A program made the position numbers and the translations under genes. Shown one piece after another: positions 33,556 to 43,473 of a stretch of DNA of 64,000 nucleotides (positions are counted from its first letter, which is position 1; every line of letters begins with the position of its first letter). The notes beneath the pieces are model-generated. The model worked only from the letters and a program-made list of their open reading frames with translations, ran no database searches and was not told the DNA's origin. Origin of the DNA: SKUL01 sp964487545 (GTDB lineage Bacteria > Bacteroidota > Bacteroidia > Flavobacteriales_D > SKUL01); contig CAZARI010000013.1 in NCBI GenBank assembly GCA_964487545.1, positions 8,712 to 72,711 of the forward strand, given 5' to 3'.

Positions 33556-35028
33556 ATGTCAAAAGCATCTTCCAAAATCATAGGAGAAGGTCTCACCTAT
33601 GACGACGTTCTGCTCATTCCTGCTTATTCTGAAATTCAGCCGCGCGAAGTTCAGACCCATAGCAAATTCAGCAGTAATATTGATCTTAAAACGCCCGTCG
33701 TTTCGGCTGCGATGGACACCGTCACTGAGTCTGAAATGGCTATTGCCATGGCGCAGCAGGGAGGTATAGGCGTTATTCACAAAAACATGAGTATTGAGCG
33801 TCAGGCGCTGGAAGTGAGGAAAGTAAAGCGGTCGGAAAGCGGATTGATCCTCGATCCAATCACCATGCGAAAAGATGCCGTGGTCGGTGATGCACTGAAA
33901 ATTATGGCCGAAAATAGCATCGGTGGAATTCCCATTGTTGACGAGAATAATACGCTTAAAGGCATCCTCACAAACCGCGATTTGCGCTTCGAAAAGGACA
34001 TGACCAAGCCGGTGAGCAAAGTGATGACCCACGACAACTTGGTTACGGCGTCCGAAGGTGTCGATCTCGGTAGGGCCGAAGAAATTCTTCAGGAATTTAA
34101 AATCGAAAAGCTTCCGGTGGTCGATGAAAATTATAGACTGGTGGGGCTAATTACTTACCGCGATATCATCAAGCTAAAAAAGCACCCCAATTCGGTAAAG
34201 GACCAGTTTGGTCGCTTGCGCGTAGCAGCAGCAGTTGGAGTTGCAGTCGAAACGCTCGAGCGGGCTGCTGCGCTGATCAATGCCGGTGTGGATGCCTTAG
34301 TGGTGGATACGGCCCACGGACATACCAAAGGCGTGGTAGATCAAATTAAAGCCATTCGAAAAAATCACCCCGACATCGAACTGGTGGTTGGAAATGTGGC
34401 CACTGCCGAAGCGGCGAGGTTCCTCGTAGATGCCGGTGCAAATGCCGTGAAAGTTGGCATCGGCCCAGGGTCGATTTGTACCACCCGGGTGATAGCCGGC
34501 GTTGGTGTCCCACAATTCACTGCCGTTATGGAAGTAGCAGAAGCATTGAAAGGAACCGGTGTGCCTGTTATTGCCGATGGCGGAATTCGCTATACTGGTG
34601 ACATTGTGAAAGCGCTCGCAGCCGGAGCCAGCACGGTGATGCTCGGTTCGTTGTTTGCCGGAGTGGAGGAATCACCGGGGGAAACCATTATCTATGAAGG
34701 TCGCAAGTTTAAAGCCTACCGCGGCATGGGCTCTATCGAAGCCATGCAAAGAGGCTCCAAAGACCGCTACTTTCAAGCGGCCGAAGAAGATGCCAGCAAA
34801 CTGGTTCCTGAAGGCATCTCGGGCCGTGTGCCATACAAAGGCTCGGTGCTTGAAGTGATGTATCAGCTTATTGGAGGACTGCGGGCAGGCATGGGATATT
34901 GCGGTGCCGAATCGATCGAAAAATTGCAAAACGCAAAGTTTATTCGTATCACTAACGCCGGAGTTACCGAAAGCCATCCACACCATGTCACCATTACCCG
35001 CGAAGCACCTAATTACAGCCTGCGGTAG
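33556..35028 (+). CDS. guaB: IMP dehydrogenase
   Basis: A 490-residue enzyme that converts IMP to XMP with NAD+, the rate-limiting step of guanine nucleotide synthesis. ATG 33556 gives MSKASSKIIGEGLTYDDVLL, the family start; the frame is open 69 bases further upstream without a matching start. Two CBS domains lie at about residues 95-205. The catalytic loop GPGSICTTR (about 301-309) contains the active cysteine, and the mobile flap MGSIEAM is present near 390. The length is normal. The gene appears to be transcribed from its own promoter, ahead of the folding-factor genes. Confidence 0.96.
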   Translation: MSKASSKIIGEGLTYDDVLLIPAYSEIQPREVQTHSKFSSNIDLKTPVVSAAMDTVTESEMAIAMAQQGGIGVIHKNMSIERQALEVRKVKRSESGLILDPITMRKDAVVGDALKIMAENSIGGIPIVDENNTLKGILTNRDLRFEKDMTKPVSKVMTHDNLVTASEGVDLGRAEEILQEFKIEKLPVVDENYRLVGLITYRDIIKLKKHPNSVKDQFGRLRVAAAVGVAVETLERAAALINAGVDALVVDTAHGHTKGVVDQIKAIRKNHPDIELVVGNVATAEAARFLVDAGANAVKVGIGPGSICTTRVIAGVGVPQFTAVMEVAEALKGTGVPVIADGGIRYTGDIVKALAAGASTVMLGSLFAGVEESPGETIIYEGRKFKAYRGMGSIEAMQRGSKDRYFQAAEEDASKLVPEGISGRVPYKGSVLEVMYQLIGGLRAGMGYCGAESIEKLQNAKFIRITNAGVTESHPHHVTITREAPNYSLR

Positions 35029-35043
35029 ATTGGATGAAAAAAG

Positions 35044-35051
35044 TATTTTTG
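35044..35051 (+). promoter_or_regulatory. -7 element for the parvulin gene cluster
   Basis: TATTTTTG, an exact TAnnTTTG match 35 bases upstream of ATG 35087. Confidence 0.45.
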
Positions 35052-35086
35052 ACCTTTGACTGTTAGTAAAATTCAACCCGATAAAA

Positions 35087-37027
35087 ATGATGAAGATTGT
35101 TGTAACGCTATTTCTTTCTGTATTTTTTTTAATCTCGGTTGCACAGGATAGCAACATTATTCTCACCATCGACCACGATAAAATTACCAAAGCGGAATTT
35201 GAGAGCATTTTTAAAAAGAACAACCGAGACGCTGATGTGAGTCCAGAAGCGCTGAATGAGTATATGGAGCTGTTTATCAACTTCAAACTCAAAGTAAAAG
35301 AAGCAGAATATTTGGGTCTTGATTCAGTTCAGAAGTTTATCACCGAATTAAAAGGTTACCGCGATCAACTGGCACGACCTTACCTCACCGACAACAACCA
35401 GAACGAAGCCCTGGTTCGCGAGGCATACGAACGCAGTAGTGAAGAGGTAGAAGCAAGCCATATCCTGATCAACGTGCCAGCCAACGCCGTTCCTGCCGAC
35501 ACCCTCAGAGCCTGGAATAAAATCAACGCCATCCGAAAACAGGCACTGTCGGGAAAAGATTTCGCAGGGCTTGCGCGACTGCAGTCTGACGACCCTTCGG
35601 CAAAAGATAACGGTGGAAGTCTGGGCTATTTTTCTGCACTTAAAATGGTCTATCCTTTTGAATCGGCAGCCTACAAAACCCCGGTGGGCCAGATTTCCGA
35701 ACCCGTACGTACCCGATTTGGCTATCACATCATTAAAGTGGAAGACCGTCGGAAAAATCGCGGAGAAATGAAAGCCGCACATATTATGATCAGAAGCAGT
35801 GAAGGTGATTCTGACGAAAGAAAACAACTGGCCGAAAAGCAGGTAAGAGAAATTTATTCCGAACTGCTGGATGGTGCTGATTTCGCACAAATGGCACTGA
35901 AATACAGCGACGACGGCTCAACCTCGACTGCTGGCGGAGAACTACCCTGGTTCGGAGCAGGAAAAATGGTAGAAGAATTTGAAGATGCTGCATTTGCCCT
36001 CAATGAAAATGGTGAAATCAGTGAGCCAGTAAAAAGTCGGTTTGGATGGCACATCATCAAGCGGATAGATCACAAGTCATTGGCCGCTTTTGAAGAGTTG
36101 AAAGCTGATCTGGAAATGAAAGTGGCTAAAGACAGCCGTTCGCAAATTACCCGCAAAACATTTATCAAAAAGATTAAAGATGAGTATGGTTTTAAAAACC
36201 ATCCCGCCAATTTAAGTGCTTTGATAGCGAAATTGGATACGGGTGTTTTCAGTTCAGACTGGACCGCAGCTCGGGTGGGTAATCTGAAACGACCGCTGTT
36301 TGAAATCGGTGGTGATCAGTATACCCAAGCTGACTTCGCAACATTTTTGGAATCCCAAAGCATGAACCGTCGCAGAGCGCAAAGCACACCGCAGCATTTT
36401 GCCCGCGAAATGTACAAGCAGTTCGAAGAAGAGGCCATTTTTGAATACGAAAACAGCCGGCTTGAAGAGAAATATCCTGAGTTTCGGGCGCTGATGAAAG
36501 AGTACCGAGATGGTATTTTGTTGTTCGAACTAACCGACATGTTGATCTGGTCGAGAGCAGTTAAAGACAGCGTGGGACTCAGCAAGTTTTATGAAAAACA
36601 CAAGTCGGATTACACCTACGACGAACGTGCAGCCGGTGTATTGTATTTCTGCGATAACGAGTCGGTGGCAAAAAAAGCAGCCAAAATGGCCAGAAAAGGC
36701 AAAAGTCAGGATGAAATTCGAAGCAAACTGAATAAAAAATCCGACCTGATGGTGCGGATGGAGGAGGTGAAACTCGAACAAGGTGCGCGTCCATACTTAA
36801 ACCATCTGGATTGGAAAGAAGGAGTAAGTCCTTATTTTGACCACAATGGACAGACGGTCTTTTTCCATATCACTCAGGTGCTGGCGCCCGAACCAAAACC
36901 CCTGGCCGAAGTTCGTGGGCTCGTTACAGCGGCTTATCAAAACGAACTGGAACGAGAGTGGATTCAAGAACTCAGGCAGAAATACCAATACACAGTGAAT
37001 ACGGATGTGTTGTATCGTATCCAATAA
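35087..37027 (+). CDS. periplasmic peptidylprolyl isomerase with two parvulin domains
   Basis: A 646-residue exported folding factor. A signal peptide (MMKIVVTLFLSVFFLISVAQ) is followed by a SurA-N-like helical region and two parvulin domains. The first (about 120-225) has EASHILIN, SDDPSAKDNGGSLGYFS and RFGYHIIKV; the second (about 228-325) has KAAHIMIR, YSDDGSTSTAGGELPWFGAGKM and SRFGWHIIKR. A long C-terminal region (about 330-646) resembles a third, degenerate SurA-like part. It starts the three-gene folding cluster and the next gene begins 5 bases after its stop. The role is outer-membrane protein folding by family knowledge. Confidence 0.9.
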   Translation: MMKIVVTLFLSVFFLISVAQDSNIILTIDHDKITKAEFESIFKKNNRDADVSPEALNEYMELFINFKLKVKEAEYLGLDSVQKFITELKGYRDQLARPYLTDNNQNEALVREAYERSSEEVEASHILINVPANAVPADTLRAWNKINAIRKQALSGKDFAGLARLQSDDPSAKDNGGSLGYFSALKMVYPFESAAYKTPVGQISEPVRTRFGYHIIKVEDRRKNRGEMKAAHIMIRSSEGDSDERKQLAEKQVREIYSELLDGADFAQMALKYSDDGSTSTAGGELPWFGAGKMVEEFEDAAFALNENGEISEPVKSRFGWHIIKRIDHKSLAAFEELKADLEMKVAKDSRSQITRKTFIKKIKDEYGFKNHPANLSALIAKLDTGVFSSDWTAARVGNLKRPLFEIGGDQYTQADFATFLESQSMNRRRAQSTPQHFAREMYKQFEEEAIFEYENSRLEEKYPEFRALMKEYRDGILLFELTDMLIWSRAVKDSVGLSKFYEKHKSDYTYDERAAGVLYFCDNESVAKKAAKMARKGKSQDEIRSKLNKKSDLMVRMEEVKLEQGARPYLNHLDWKEGVSPYFDHNGQTVFFHITQVLAPEPKPLAEVRGLVTAAYQNELEREWIQELRQKYQYTVNTDVLYRIQ

Positions 37028-37032
37028 TAGCC

Positions 37033-37920
37033 ATGCAACGTGAAAGCCTGTTTTCATCGAAACAACTTTTAAGTCTGATTGGTGCGCTGGCATTGACTGC
37101 TGGCTTTGCTTTGCTTCAATCGTGCGATTTCCGTCCGCAGGCCGAAGAAGACTGGGTGACTCGCATAGGCGATCACTTGCTTTATCGTTCTGAACTACAA
37201 AATGCAGTGCCCCCCGGGTTGGAGGCCACCGACAGTGCCAAGTATGCCGATAGCTACATTAATTCTTGGCTCAGAGATCATGTCGTGCTGGTGCAGGCAG
37301 AGCTGAATTTGCCGGCATCGCAGGTTGATTTTGAAAGGCAACTCCGCGATTACCGCAATTCGTTAACGATTTATGCCTTTGAGCGCGAGCTCATCAAACA
37401 GAAGCTCGACACAGTGGTTTCCGATCGTGAAATTGAGAACTACTACAATAACCACGCACGCAACTTTGCCCTAAAGGATTTCATCGTGCGTGTTAATTTT
37501 TTAAAAATTCCAGTCGACGCACCCAACGTCTCCTTGGTTGAAGAACTCATGATGTCGCAAACAGAAGAAGACCTGTACGAACTTGAGGTGTACAGCAAAC
37601 AATACGCAGAGCTGGGCTTTTTTGATCACGAACGCTGGCTTTACCTCGACGACTTGCTGCGCCAAATTCCCATAAGAGTCACCGATAAGGAGCATTTTCT
37701 GTCTCAAAACAAATTAGTGAAATTACAAGAAGGCGAGTACCTTTACGTCTTGAAAATTATAGCGTATCAGTTAAAAGACGGCACATCGCCGCTTACGTTG
37801 GTCAGACAGGATATCCGGAATATTATTGTCAATATGCGCAAAAGAGAGTTTATTGATCAGATGCGCAGAGATTTACTTCAGGATGCCATAAAAAGTAATC
37901 AAGTTGAATACAATCGTTAA
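37033..37920 (+). CDS. PPIase-domain-less SurA-like lipoprotein
   Basis: A 295-residue protein. ATG 37033 is preferred, because it follows the previous stop by 5 bases and leads into a lipobox (LALTAGFALLQSC, cysteine near residue 32), so it is probably a lipoprotein. The rest matches the SurA N-domain style (LYRSELQNAVPPG, YADSYINSWLRDHVVLVQAELNL, YRNSLTIYAFERELIKQKLDTVVSDREIENYYNNH). No parvulin consensus follows. It is probably a chaperone module without isomerase activity. The reading frame overlaps the next gene by 17 bases, so the three are translated as a unit. Confidence 0.75.
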   Translation: MQRESLFSSKQLLSLIGALALTAGFALLQSCDFRPQAEEDWVTRIGDHLLYRSELQNAVPPGLEATDSAKYADSYINSWLRDHVVLVQAELNLPASQVDFERQLRDYRNSLTIYAFERELIKQKLDTVVSDREIENYYNNHARNFALKDFIVRVNFLKIPVDAPNVSLVEELMMSQTEEDLYELEVYSKQYAELGFFDHERWLYLDDLLRQIPIRVTDKEHFLSQNKLVKLQEGEYLYVLKIIAYQLKDGTSPLTLVRQDIRNIIVNMRKREFIDQMRRDLLQDAIKSNQVEYNR

Positions 37921-39277
37921 AATTTTAGGTTTCTCACTTTGCAGCGTATTGCTTCATATCAGCGCTTATGCTCAGGGCGATGTTAAAATAGTCGATGGAA
38001 TTGTTGGAGTTGTAGGAGATGAAATCATACTGCGTTCTGATGTAGAAAATCAAAAAATTCAGGCGCGTGCACAAGGAATGATTTATGGCAGCGACGCCAA
38101 TTGTTTGGTAATGGAAGACCTATTGTATGAAAAACTGCTGCTTCACCAAGGTGGTGAGGATAGTGTAGAGGTTTCAGAAACACAGATTTACAACGAGCTG
38201 GACAAACGGATAAACGCATTTATTGAGCAAATTGGATCACGCGAAAAGCTGGAGGAATATTACGGAAAATCCATAGCCGAAATCAAGGATGATTTTTATG
38301 AAGTGCTGCATAAACAGATGATTGTTCAGCAGGTGCAGTACTCCATTACTGCCGACGTAAAAGTGACCCCTTCGCAGGTGCGCGACTATTTTTATTCGAT
38401 TCCCGAAGACAGTTTACCGCTAATCAATGCCGAGGTGGAAGTGGCACATATCGTTAAATATCCGCCCGAAAACATTGAAGAAACGCGGCGGGTGAGGCAA
38501 CGCTTGAGAGATTATCGCGATGAGATTCAACGCGGTGAAAAAGACTTTGCAACGATTGCGGTATTGTATTCAGAAGATCCGGGTTCGGCAGTGCGGGGTG
38601 GTGAGTTGGGAATGCAAAGCCGCGGAACCTTTGTGCCAGAGTTCGACGCGGTGGCCCTTTCGCTGGCCGAAGGTGAAATCTCGGATGTATTTGAAACCGA
38701 ATATGGCTTTCACATCATGCAGTTGATAGAGCGTCGCGGTGAGCGCTACAATGCCCGACATATTCTGTTCAAGCCCCGCGTGAGCAACGAAGATCTCAAC
38801 AAGGCCAGAATCGAAATGGATCACATCCTGTCTTTGATTTTTGCGGATTCATTAAGCTTTGCCGAAGCGGCAGTTTTGCATTCAGACGACGACGCCTCAA
38901 AGAATCAGAATGGAAATATCATCAACCCCGCAACAGGTGGTGCGCGGTGGGATATGAGTAATCTCGACCCACAAATTTTTCTCACCATTGATACCATGCA
39001 GGTTGACGAAATTTCAAAACCAGCCTATATGCAATCCCGCGACGGTAAAAAAGCCTACCGCTTAATTCAGTTGAAAAGAAGAACCGAACCACACCGCGCC
39101 AACCTGAAAGACGATTATCACATTATTCAAGATGCCACCAGGGCGCAACTTAGCGGAGACGCGATTAGTGAATGGATTAGTCGCCGCATTTCCGTAACTT
39201 ATATCGAAATTTCAGACGACTTTAAACAATGTTCGTTTGAATATGAGTGGGCCAAAGCGCCCGAAATATCAAATTGA
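37904..39277 (+). CDS. surA: SurA-like periplasmic peptidylprolyl isomerase
   Basis: A 457-residue exported chaperone. The most plausible start is TTG 37904, inside the preceding gene, which yields the signal peptide MNTIVKILGFSLCSVLLHISAYAQ. A SurA N-domain follows (VDGIVGVVGDEIILRSDVE, about residues 29-47). Parvulin domain 1 lies at about 183-284 (EVAHIVKYP, YSEDPGSAVRGGELGMQSRG, YGFHIMQL), and a second degenerate parvulin domain at about 285-395 (NARHILFKP, HSDDDASKNQNGN). It guides outer-membrane proteins to BAM in model bacteria. Its stop overlaps the MoxR start by 1 base. Confidence 0.88.
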   Translation: MNTIVKILGFSLCSVLLHISAYAQGDVKIVDGIVGVVGDEIILRSDVENQKIQARAQGMIYGSDANCLVMEDLLYEKLLLHQGGEDSVEVSETQIYNELDKRINAFIEQIGSREKLEEYYGKSIAEIKDDFYEVLHKQMIVQQVQYSITADVKVTPSQVRDYFYSIPEDSLPLINAEVEVAHIVKYPPENIEETRRVRQRLRDYRDEIQRGEKDFATIAVLYSEDPGSAVRGGELGMQSRGTFVPEFDAVALSLAEGEISDVFETEYGFHIMQLIERRGERYNARHILFKPRVSNEDLNKARIEMDHILSLIFADSLSFAEAAVLHSDDDASKNQNGNIINPATGGARWDMSNLDPQIFLTIDTMQVDEISKPAYMQSRDGKKAYRLIQLKRRTEPHRANLKDDYHIIQDATRAQLSGDAISEWISRRISVTYIEISDDFKQCSFEYEWAKAPEISN

Positions 39278-40251
39278 TGGAACAAGAAATTAATTATAGC
39301 TCAGACGTTGAGGCAATTGAGCACTTCGGTGCAAAGTATGGAGAATTAAACCGTGAAATCGGAAAAGTAATTGTCGGCCAACACGACGTGATTGAACACG
39401 TAGTAGTATCTATTTTTAGCCGAGGCCACAGTCTGCTCGTTGGAGTTCCCGGATTGGCAAAAACACTCTTGGTCAACACCATTTCACAGTCGCTGGGGCT
39501 TTCGTTTAATCGCATCCAGTTCACTCCCGACCTGATGCCTTCAGATATTGTGGGATCAGAAATTTTGGGCGAAAACCGCGAATTCCGGTTTATCAAAGGA
39601 CCCCTTTTTTCTAATATTATTCTGGCTGACGAGATCAACAGAACGCCTCCCAAAACACAGTCGGCATTGCTCGAAGCCATGCAGGAAAGATCGGTCACCA
39701 ACGCGGGAAAAACCTATCCGTTGCCCAGTCCCTTTTTTGTGTTGGCAACGCAAAACCCAATTGAGCAGGAAGGAACCTATCCACTTCCAGAAGCACAGCT
39801 TGACCGGTTTATGTTTAATATCTGGGTGGACTACCCCAGTTTTGAAGAAGAGCTGAATGTAGTTAAGAGTACCACTACCGATCGGGAAATTAAGCTTAAC
39901 CCCGTCCTTTCTGCAGCTGAAATTTTATATTTCCAAAACCTTATTCGCAAAATTCCTGTTGCTGATAATGTAATGGAATATGCCGTACGACTTGCTGCTA
40001 AAACCCGCCCAGGAACAAATGCTGCCACTAACGTGGTCAACGAGTACGTGTCGTGGGGAGCAGGGCCGAGGGCATCGCAGTATTTGGTGATCGGTGCAAA
40101 ATGTATGGCCGCCATTCGCGGTAAGTTTAGTCCGGACATCGAAGAAGTTCAGGATGTAGCACTTCCCATTCTCCGTCATCGGTTGGTTAGAAACTACAAA
40201 GCAGAGGCAGAGGGCTATTCCATTGAGAAAATTATACAATCGCTATTGTAA
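39277..40251 (+). CDS. MoxR-family AAA ATPase
   Basis: A 324-residue AAA+ ATPase of the MoxR class. ATG 39277 shares its A with the surA stop (TGATG) and gives MEQEINYSSD. Walker A is GVPGLAKT (about residues 59-66), Walker B is ILADEINR (about 120-127), followed by QSALLEAMQE and a sensor region FVLATQNPIEQEGTYPLPEAQLDRF. MoxR proteins act as chaperones, often with von Willebrand A domain proteins encoded nearby; none is present downstream here, where gap follows instead. Co-translation with surA suggests a shared role in envelope biogenesis (inference). Confidence 0.92.
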   Translation: MEQEINYSSDVEAIEHFGAKYGELNREIGKVIVGQHDVIEHVVVSIFSRGHSLLVGVPGLAKTLLVNTISQSLGLSFNRIQFTPDLMPSDIVGSEILGENREFRFIKGPLFSNIILADEINRTPPKTQSALLEAMQERSVTNAGKTYPLPSPFFVLATQNPIEQEGTYPLPEAQLDRFMFNIWVDYPSFEEELNVVKSTTTDREIKLNPVLSAAEILYFQNLIRKIPVADNVMEYAVRLAAKTRPGTNAATNVVNEYVSWGAGPRASQYLVIGAKCMAAIRGKFSPDIEEVQDVALPILRHRLVRNYKAEAEGYSIEKIIQSLL

Positions 40252-40270
40252 AAGAAAATAAACTAAGATT

Positions 40271-41263
40271 ATGCGAGTAGCTATTAATGGATTTGGACGA
40301 ATTGGACGCCTTACCCTGCGCTGCCTTCTGAAAATGGAAGGGGTGGAGGTGGTGGCCCTTAACGACCTTTCCGATCCGAAAACCCTTGCTCATCTGTTTA
40401 AATTTGACTCTGCACACGGCATGTTTGCGGGAGAGGTTTCGGCAGATGACGAACACATTAATATAGATGGAAAACTGATTCGTGTATTTGCCGAAAAAGA
40501 CCCTATAAACCTACCATGGAACACCAATCGTGTGGATGTTGTGGTTGAAAGTACCGGAATTTTTCGCGATCTGGACGGTGCAGGAAAACACCTCTCGGCA
40601 GGCGCCCGAAAAGTGGTTATTTCTGCCCCCGCACGCGGAAGTGGTGTCAAAACCGTTGTGCTTGGCATCAACCATGAAGAAATTAAACCCGACGATCAAA
40701 TCATATCCAATGCCTCGTGCACTACCAATTGTTTGGCTCCTGTGGCCTATCTCCTCGAAAAACATTTTGGTATTGAACACGGATTGATCAATACCGTTCA
40801 TGCCTATACCGGAGATCAGAATCTGCAAGACGGGCCCCACAAAGATCTGCGACGTGCCCGGGCCGCTGCGGTCAATATTGTTCCCACCACTACCGGAGCT
40901 ACAAAGGCAGTAGAACAGGTCATTCCCCAACTTAAAGGAAAACTCGATGGAATGGCTACCAGAGTCCCCGCGATAACGGGTTCATTGACTGATTTTACCG
41001 TTATTCTTAAAAATCAAGCAAGTGCCGAGGAGATCAATGCTGTCATAAAGAATGCAGCAGAAACTGATTTTAAAGGTATAGTAGAGTATTCGGAACAGGC
41101 GTTGGTATCGACGGATATTATCGGAAACTTGCATTCTGCCGTTTTCGATGCTCCATTGACCAAAACCATTGGAAATATGGTCAAGGTGGTGATCTGGTAC
41201 GACAATGAAATGGGATATGCAGCCCGAACCGCTGATCTGGTGAAATTTCTGGCCACAAAGTAA
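40271..41263 (+). CDS. gap: glyceraldehyde-3-phosphate dehydrogenase (NAD+)
   Basis: A 330-residue glycolytic enzyme catalysing G3P oxidation with phosphate to 1,3-bisphosphoglycerate. The Rossmann motif NGFGRIGR lies at residues 6-13 and the catalytic cysteine is in SNASCTTNCLAP (about residue 150). TGDQNLQDGPHKDLRRARAAA (the phosphate-site segment) and WYDNEMGYAARTADL near the end complete the family pattern. Length is normal. It lies 19 bases after moxR. A second promoter in the gap is possible, as no terminator is seen. Confidence 0.97.
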   Translation: MRVAINGFGRIGRLTLRCLLKMEGVEVVALNDLSDPKTLAHLFKFDSAHGMFAGEVSADDEHINIDGKLIRVFAEKDPINLPWNTNRVDVVVESTGIFRDLDGAGKHLSAGARKVVISAPARGSGVKTVVLGINHEEIKPDDQIISNASCTTNCLAPVAYLLEKHFGIEHGLINTVHAYTGDQNLQDGPHKDLRRARAAAVNIVPTTTGATKAVEQVIPQLKGKLDGMATRVPAITGSLTDFTVILKNQASAEEINAVIKNAAETDFKGIVEYSEQALVSTDIIGNLHSAVFDAPLTKTIGNMVKVVIWYDNEMGYAARTADLVKFLATK

Positions 41264-41400
41264 AAAACAACGGTTTTCGACCGGTCCGGCTTTTAGATCG
41301 AAAATGAGTTACAGCTTAATTCTGTACTTTTAATTGATTAGCCCTAATTTGCTTTCAAGTTGCCTTTTTCGCGCATCTGGAAATAAACCATAAAGTATAT

Positions 41401-43356
41401 ATGCCAAAGCCTCAAAACCCCGAATCTCCCGATAAGCCTAAGCTCCCGCGGTATCCGCGATTTAATATTCTCTGGATTTATTTGATACTACTGGGCGTGT
41501 TTTTCGGAATCAACTTCTTTTTCGGAGGCAGCGGCCCCACCGAAACAGACTGGAGAACCTTTAAAAATGAAATGCTGGAACAAGGTGACGTCGATCGCCT
41601 GATGGTGGTTAACGAAGAACGGGTAGAAGTTTACCTTTCTGCCGATGCACTTAAAAAATCACAACACGAAGATGTAAGGGAAAATGTGCTGGGACAACAT
41701 AATCCTGGGCCGCACTATCAGTTTACTATTGGTTCGGTTGAATATTTTCAAAGACAACTCGACGAAGCACAGGAAGGACTGCCAGAAGAAGAAATGGTTA
41801 GTCTGCGATTTGTAACACAGGAAAACTGGATTGGTAATATTTTTAGCTGGTTGTTGCCCATTCTCATTCTTGTAGCCATCTGGATGTTCATTTTCAGAAG
41901 ATTCAGCTCGCGCATGATGGGCGGAGGTGCCGGAGGTAGCAATCCTTTTACCAGTGTGGGGAAATCTAAGGCACGCCTATATGATGTTAACGAAAATGTA
42001 AAGGTGACCTTTGAAGATGTCGCCGGGTTGGACGAGGCCAAAGAAGAACTAAAAGAGGTAGTAGATCTGATCAAAAACCCTGACCGATACAAAACCCTCG
42101 GAGCCCGCATTCCCAAAGGCGTGCTTTTAACAGGCCCTCCTGGCACTGGAAAAACCCTTATTGCGCGGGCTATGGCCGGTGAAGCAGGTGTGCCGTTTTT
42201 CACGCTCTCGGGATCTGATTTTGTAGAAATGTTTGTGGGAGTGGGAGCTGCTCGTGTGCGCGATTTGTTTAAACAAGGAAGGGATAAAGCGCCGTGCATC
42301 ATATTTATTGATGAGATTGAAGCCATAGGACGTTCGCGAAGTAGATCGCAATCGCAAACCAACGACGAGCGGGAAAATACACTCAATCAACTTCTGGTAG
42401 AAATGGATGGCTTCAGTAGTGACGATTCGGTGATTATTGTGGCGGCCACCAACCGACCCGATTTGCTCGATCCGGCATTAACACGCCCTGGCCGATTTGA
42501 CCGGCAGATTTTTATCGGAAAACCTGACCTCCTCCAACGCGAAGCCATTTTTAAAGTACACCTCAAAAAACTGGTGTTGGGCAACGACGTCGATCCGAGA
42601 AAACTGGCAGAACAAACCCCCGGATTTGCCGGAGCAGAAATTGCCAACACCTGTAACGAGGCGGCGCTGCACGCTGCGCGCAAGCGCAAAACACAAGTGG
42701 AGATGGAAGATTTTGTGTCGGCCATCGATCGGGTAGTAGGCGGTCTCGAGAAGAAGAATAAACTCATTTCGCCCAAGGAAAGGAAAATCATTGCTTACCA
42801 CGAAACGGGTCACGCTTTATGTGGCTGGATGCTTCCAAATGCGCACCCACTGGTAAAAGTTTCGATTATACCACGCGGTATGGCGGCACTCGGTTTTGCG
42901 CAATATCTGCCGCGTGAGCAGAATTTGTACACGCGCAACGAATTGCTTGATGCCATTTGTATGACCCTTGGAGGAAGAGCGGCAGAAGAACTGGTGTTTG
43001 GTGACATTTCAACCGGAGCGCAAAATGATCTGGAGCGAACAACCGACATGGTATATGCAATGATAGCCTTGTATGGAATGAATACAGAAGTGGGCCATTT
43101 TTCGTACAAAGACCTTAAAAATGAGTACAGCCTGCGGCAACCATATTCCGAAAATACGGCAAAAATGATCGACGAAGAGGCGCGGAAGATGATTGATCAA
43201 TGCTACCAACGAAGTATGACATTACTTGCTGATAACAGAGACGATCTGGACAAAGTGGCCTCCGAACTGCTCGAAAAAGAAGTGCTTTATCGACAGGATT
43301 TGGAAGAAATTCTGGGGCCGCCGCTTGGAGAATCCACCGCGTTGAAAACAGAGTAA
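41401..43356 (+). CDS. ftsH: ATP-dependent zinc metalloprotease FtsH
   Basis: A 651-residue membrane protease. Two membrane segments (about 20-40 and 145-165) flank a small periplasmic domain. AAA module: Walker A GPPGTGKT (about 245-252), Walker B IFIDEIEAIGRSR, second region of homology NRPDLLDPALTRPGRFDRQIF, then the zinc motif HETGH (about 466-470). A glycine-rich linker (GGGAGGSNPF) precedes the ATPase. FtsH degrades misfolded membrane proteins and regulators such as LpxC. A CDS-free gap of 137 bases upstream holds no consensus -7 element but has a TAATTTG near-match. Confidence 0.97.
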   Translation: MPKPQNPESPDKPKLPRYPRFNILWIYLILLGVFFGINFFFGGSGPTETDWRTFKNEMLEQGDVDRLMVVNEERVEVYLSADALKKSQHEDVRENVLGQHNPGPHYQFTIGSVEYFQRQLDEAQEGLPEEEMVSLRFVTQENWIGNIFSWLLPILILVAIWMFIFRRFSSRMMGGGAGGSNPFTSVGKSKARLYDVNENVKVTFEDVAGLDEAKEELKEVVDLIKNPDRYKTLGARIPKGVLLTGPPGTGKTLIARAMAGEAGVPFFTLSGSDFVEMFVGVGAARVRDLFKQGRDKAPCIIFIDEIEAIGRSRSRSQSQTNDERENTLNQLLVEMDGFSSDDSVIIVAATNRPDLLDPALTRPGRFDRQIFIGKPDLLQREAIFKVHLKKLVLGNDVDPRKLAEQTPGFAGAEIANTCNEAALHAARKRKTQVEMEDFVSAIDRVVGGLEKKNKLISPKERKIIAYHETGHALCGWMLPNAHPLVKVSIIPRGMAALGFAQYLPREQNLYTRNELLDAICMTLGGRAAEELVFGDISTGAQNDLERTTDMVYAMIALYGMNTEVGHFSYKDLKNEYSLRQPYSENTAKMIDEEARKMIDQCYQRSMTLLADNRDDLDKVASELLEKEVLYRQDLEEILGPPLGESTALKTE

Positions 43357-43473
43357 TTAAAATTTATGAAATAGATTGATGTGGTTATGAGTATAATACC
43401 ATTGATATTTCATTAGAGAATCTCAGGTCGAACAGGATATTATCCTTACCTTGTAGCCTTTAAAAATCAATCT

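Noticed and set aside
41748..42386. 212-codon reverse-strand frame opposite ftsH
   Set aside because: Antisense shadow of the AAA domain; low-complexity serine-rich product with no family resemblance.
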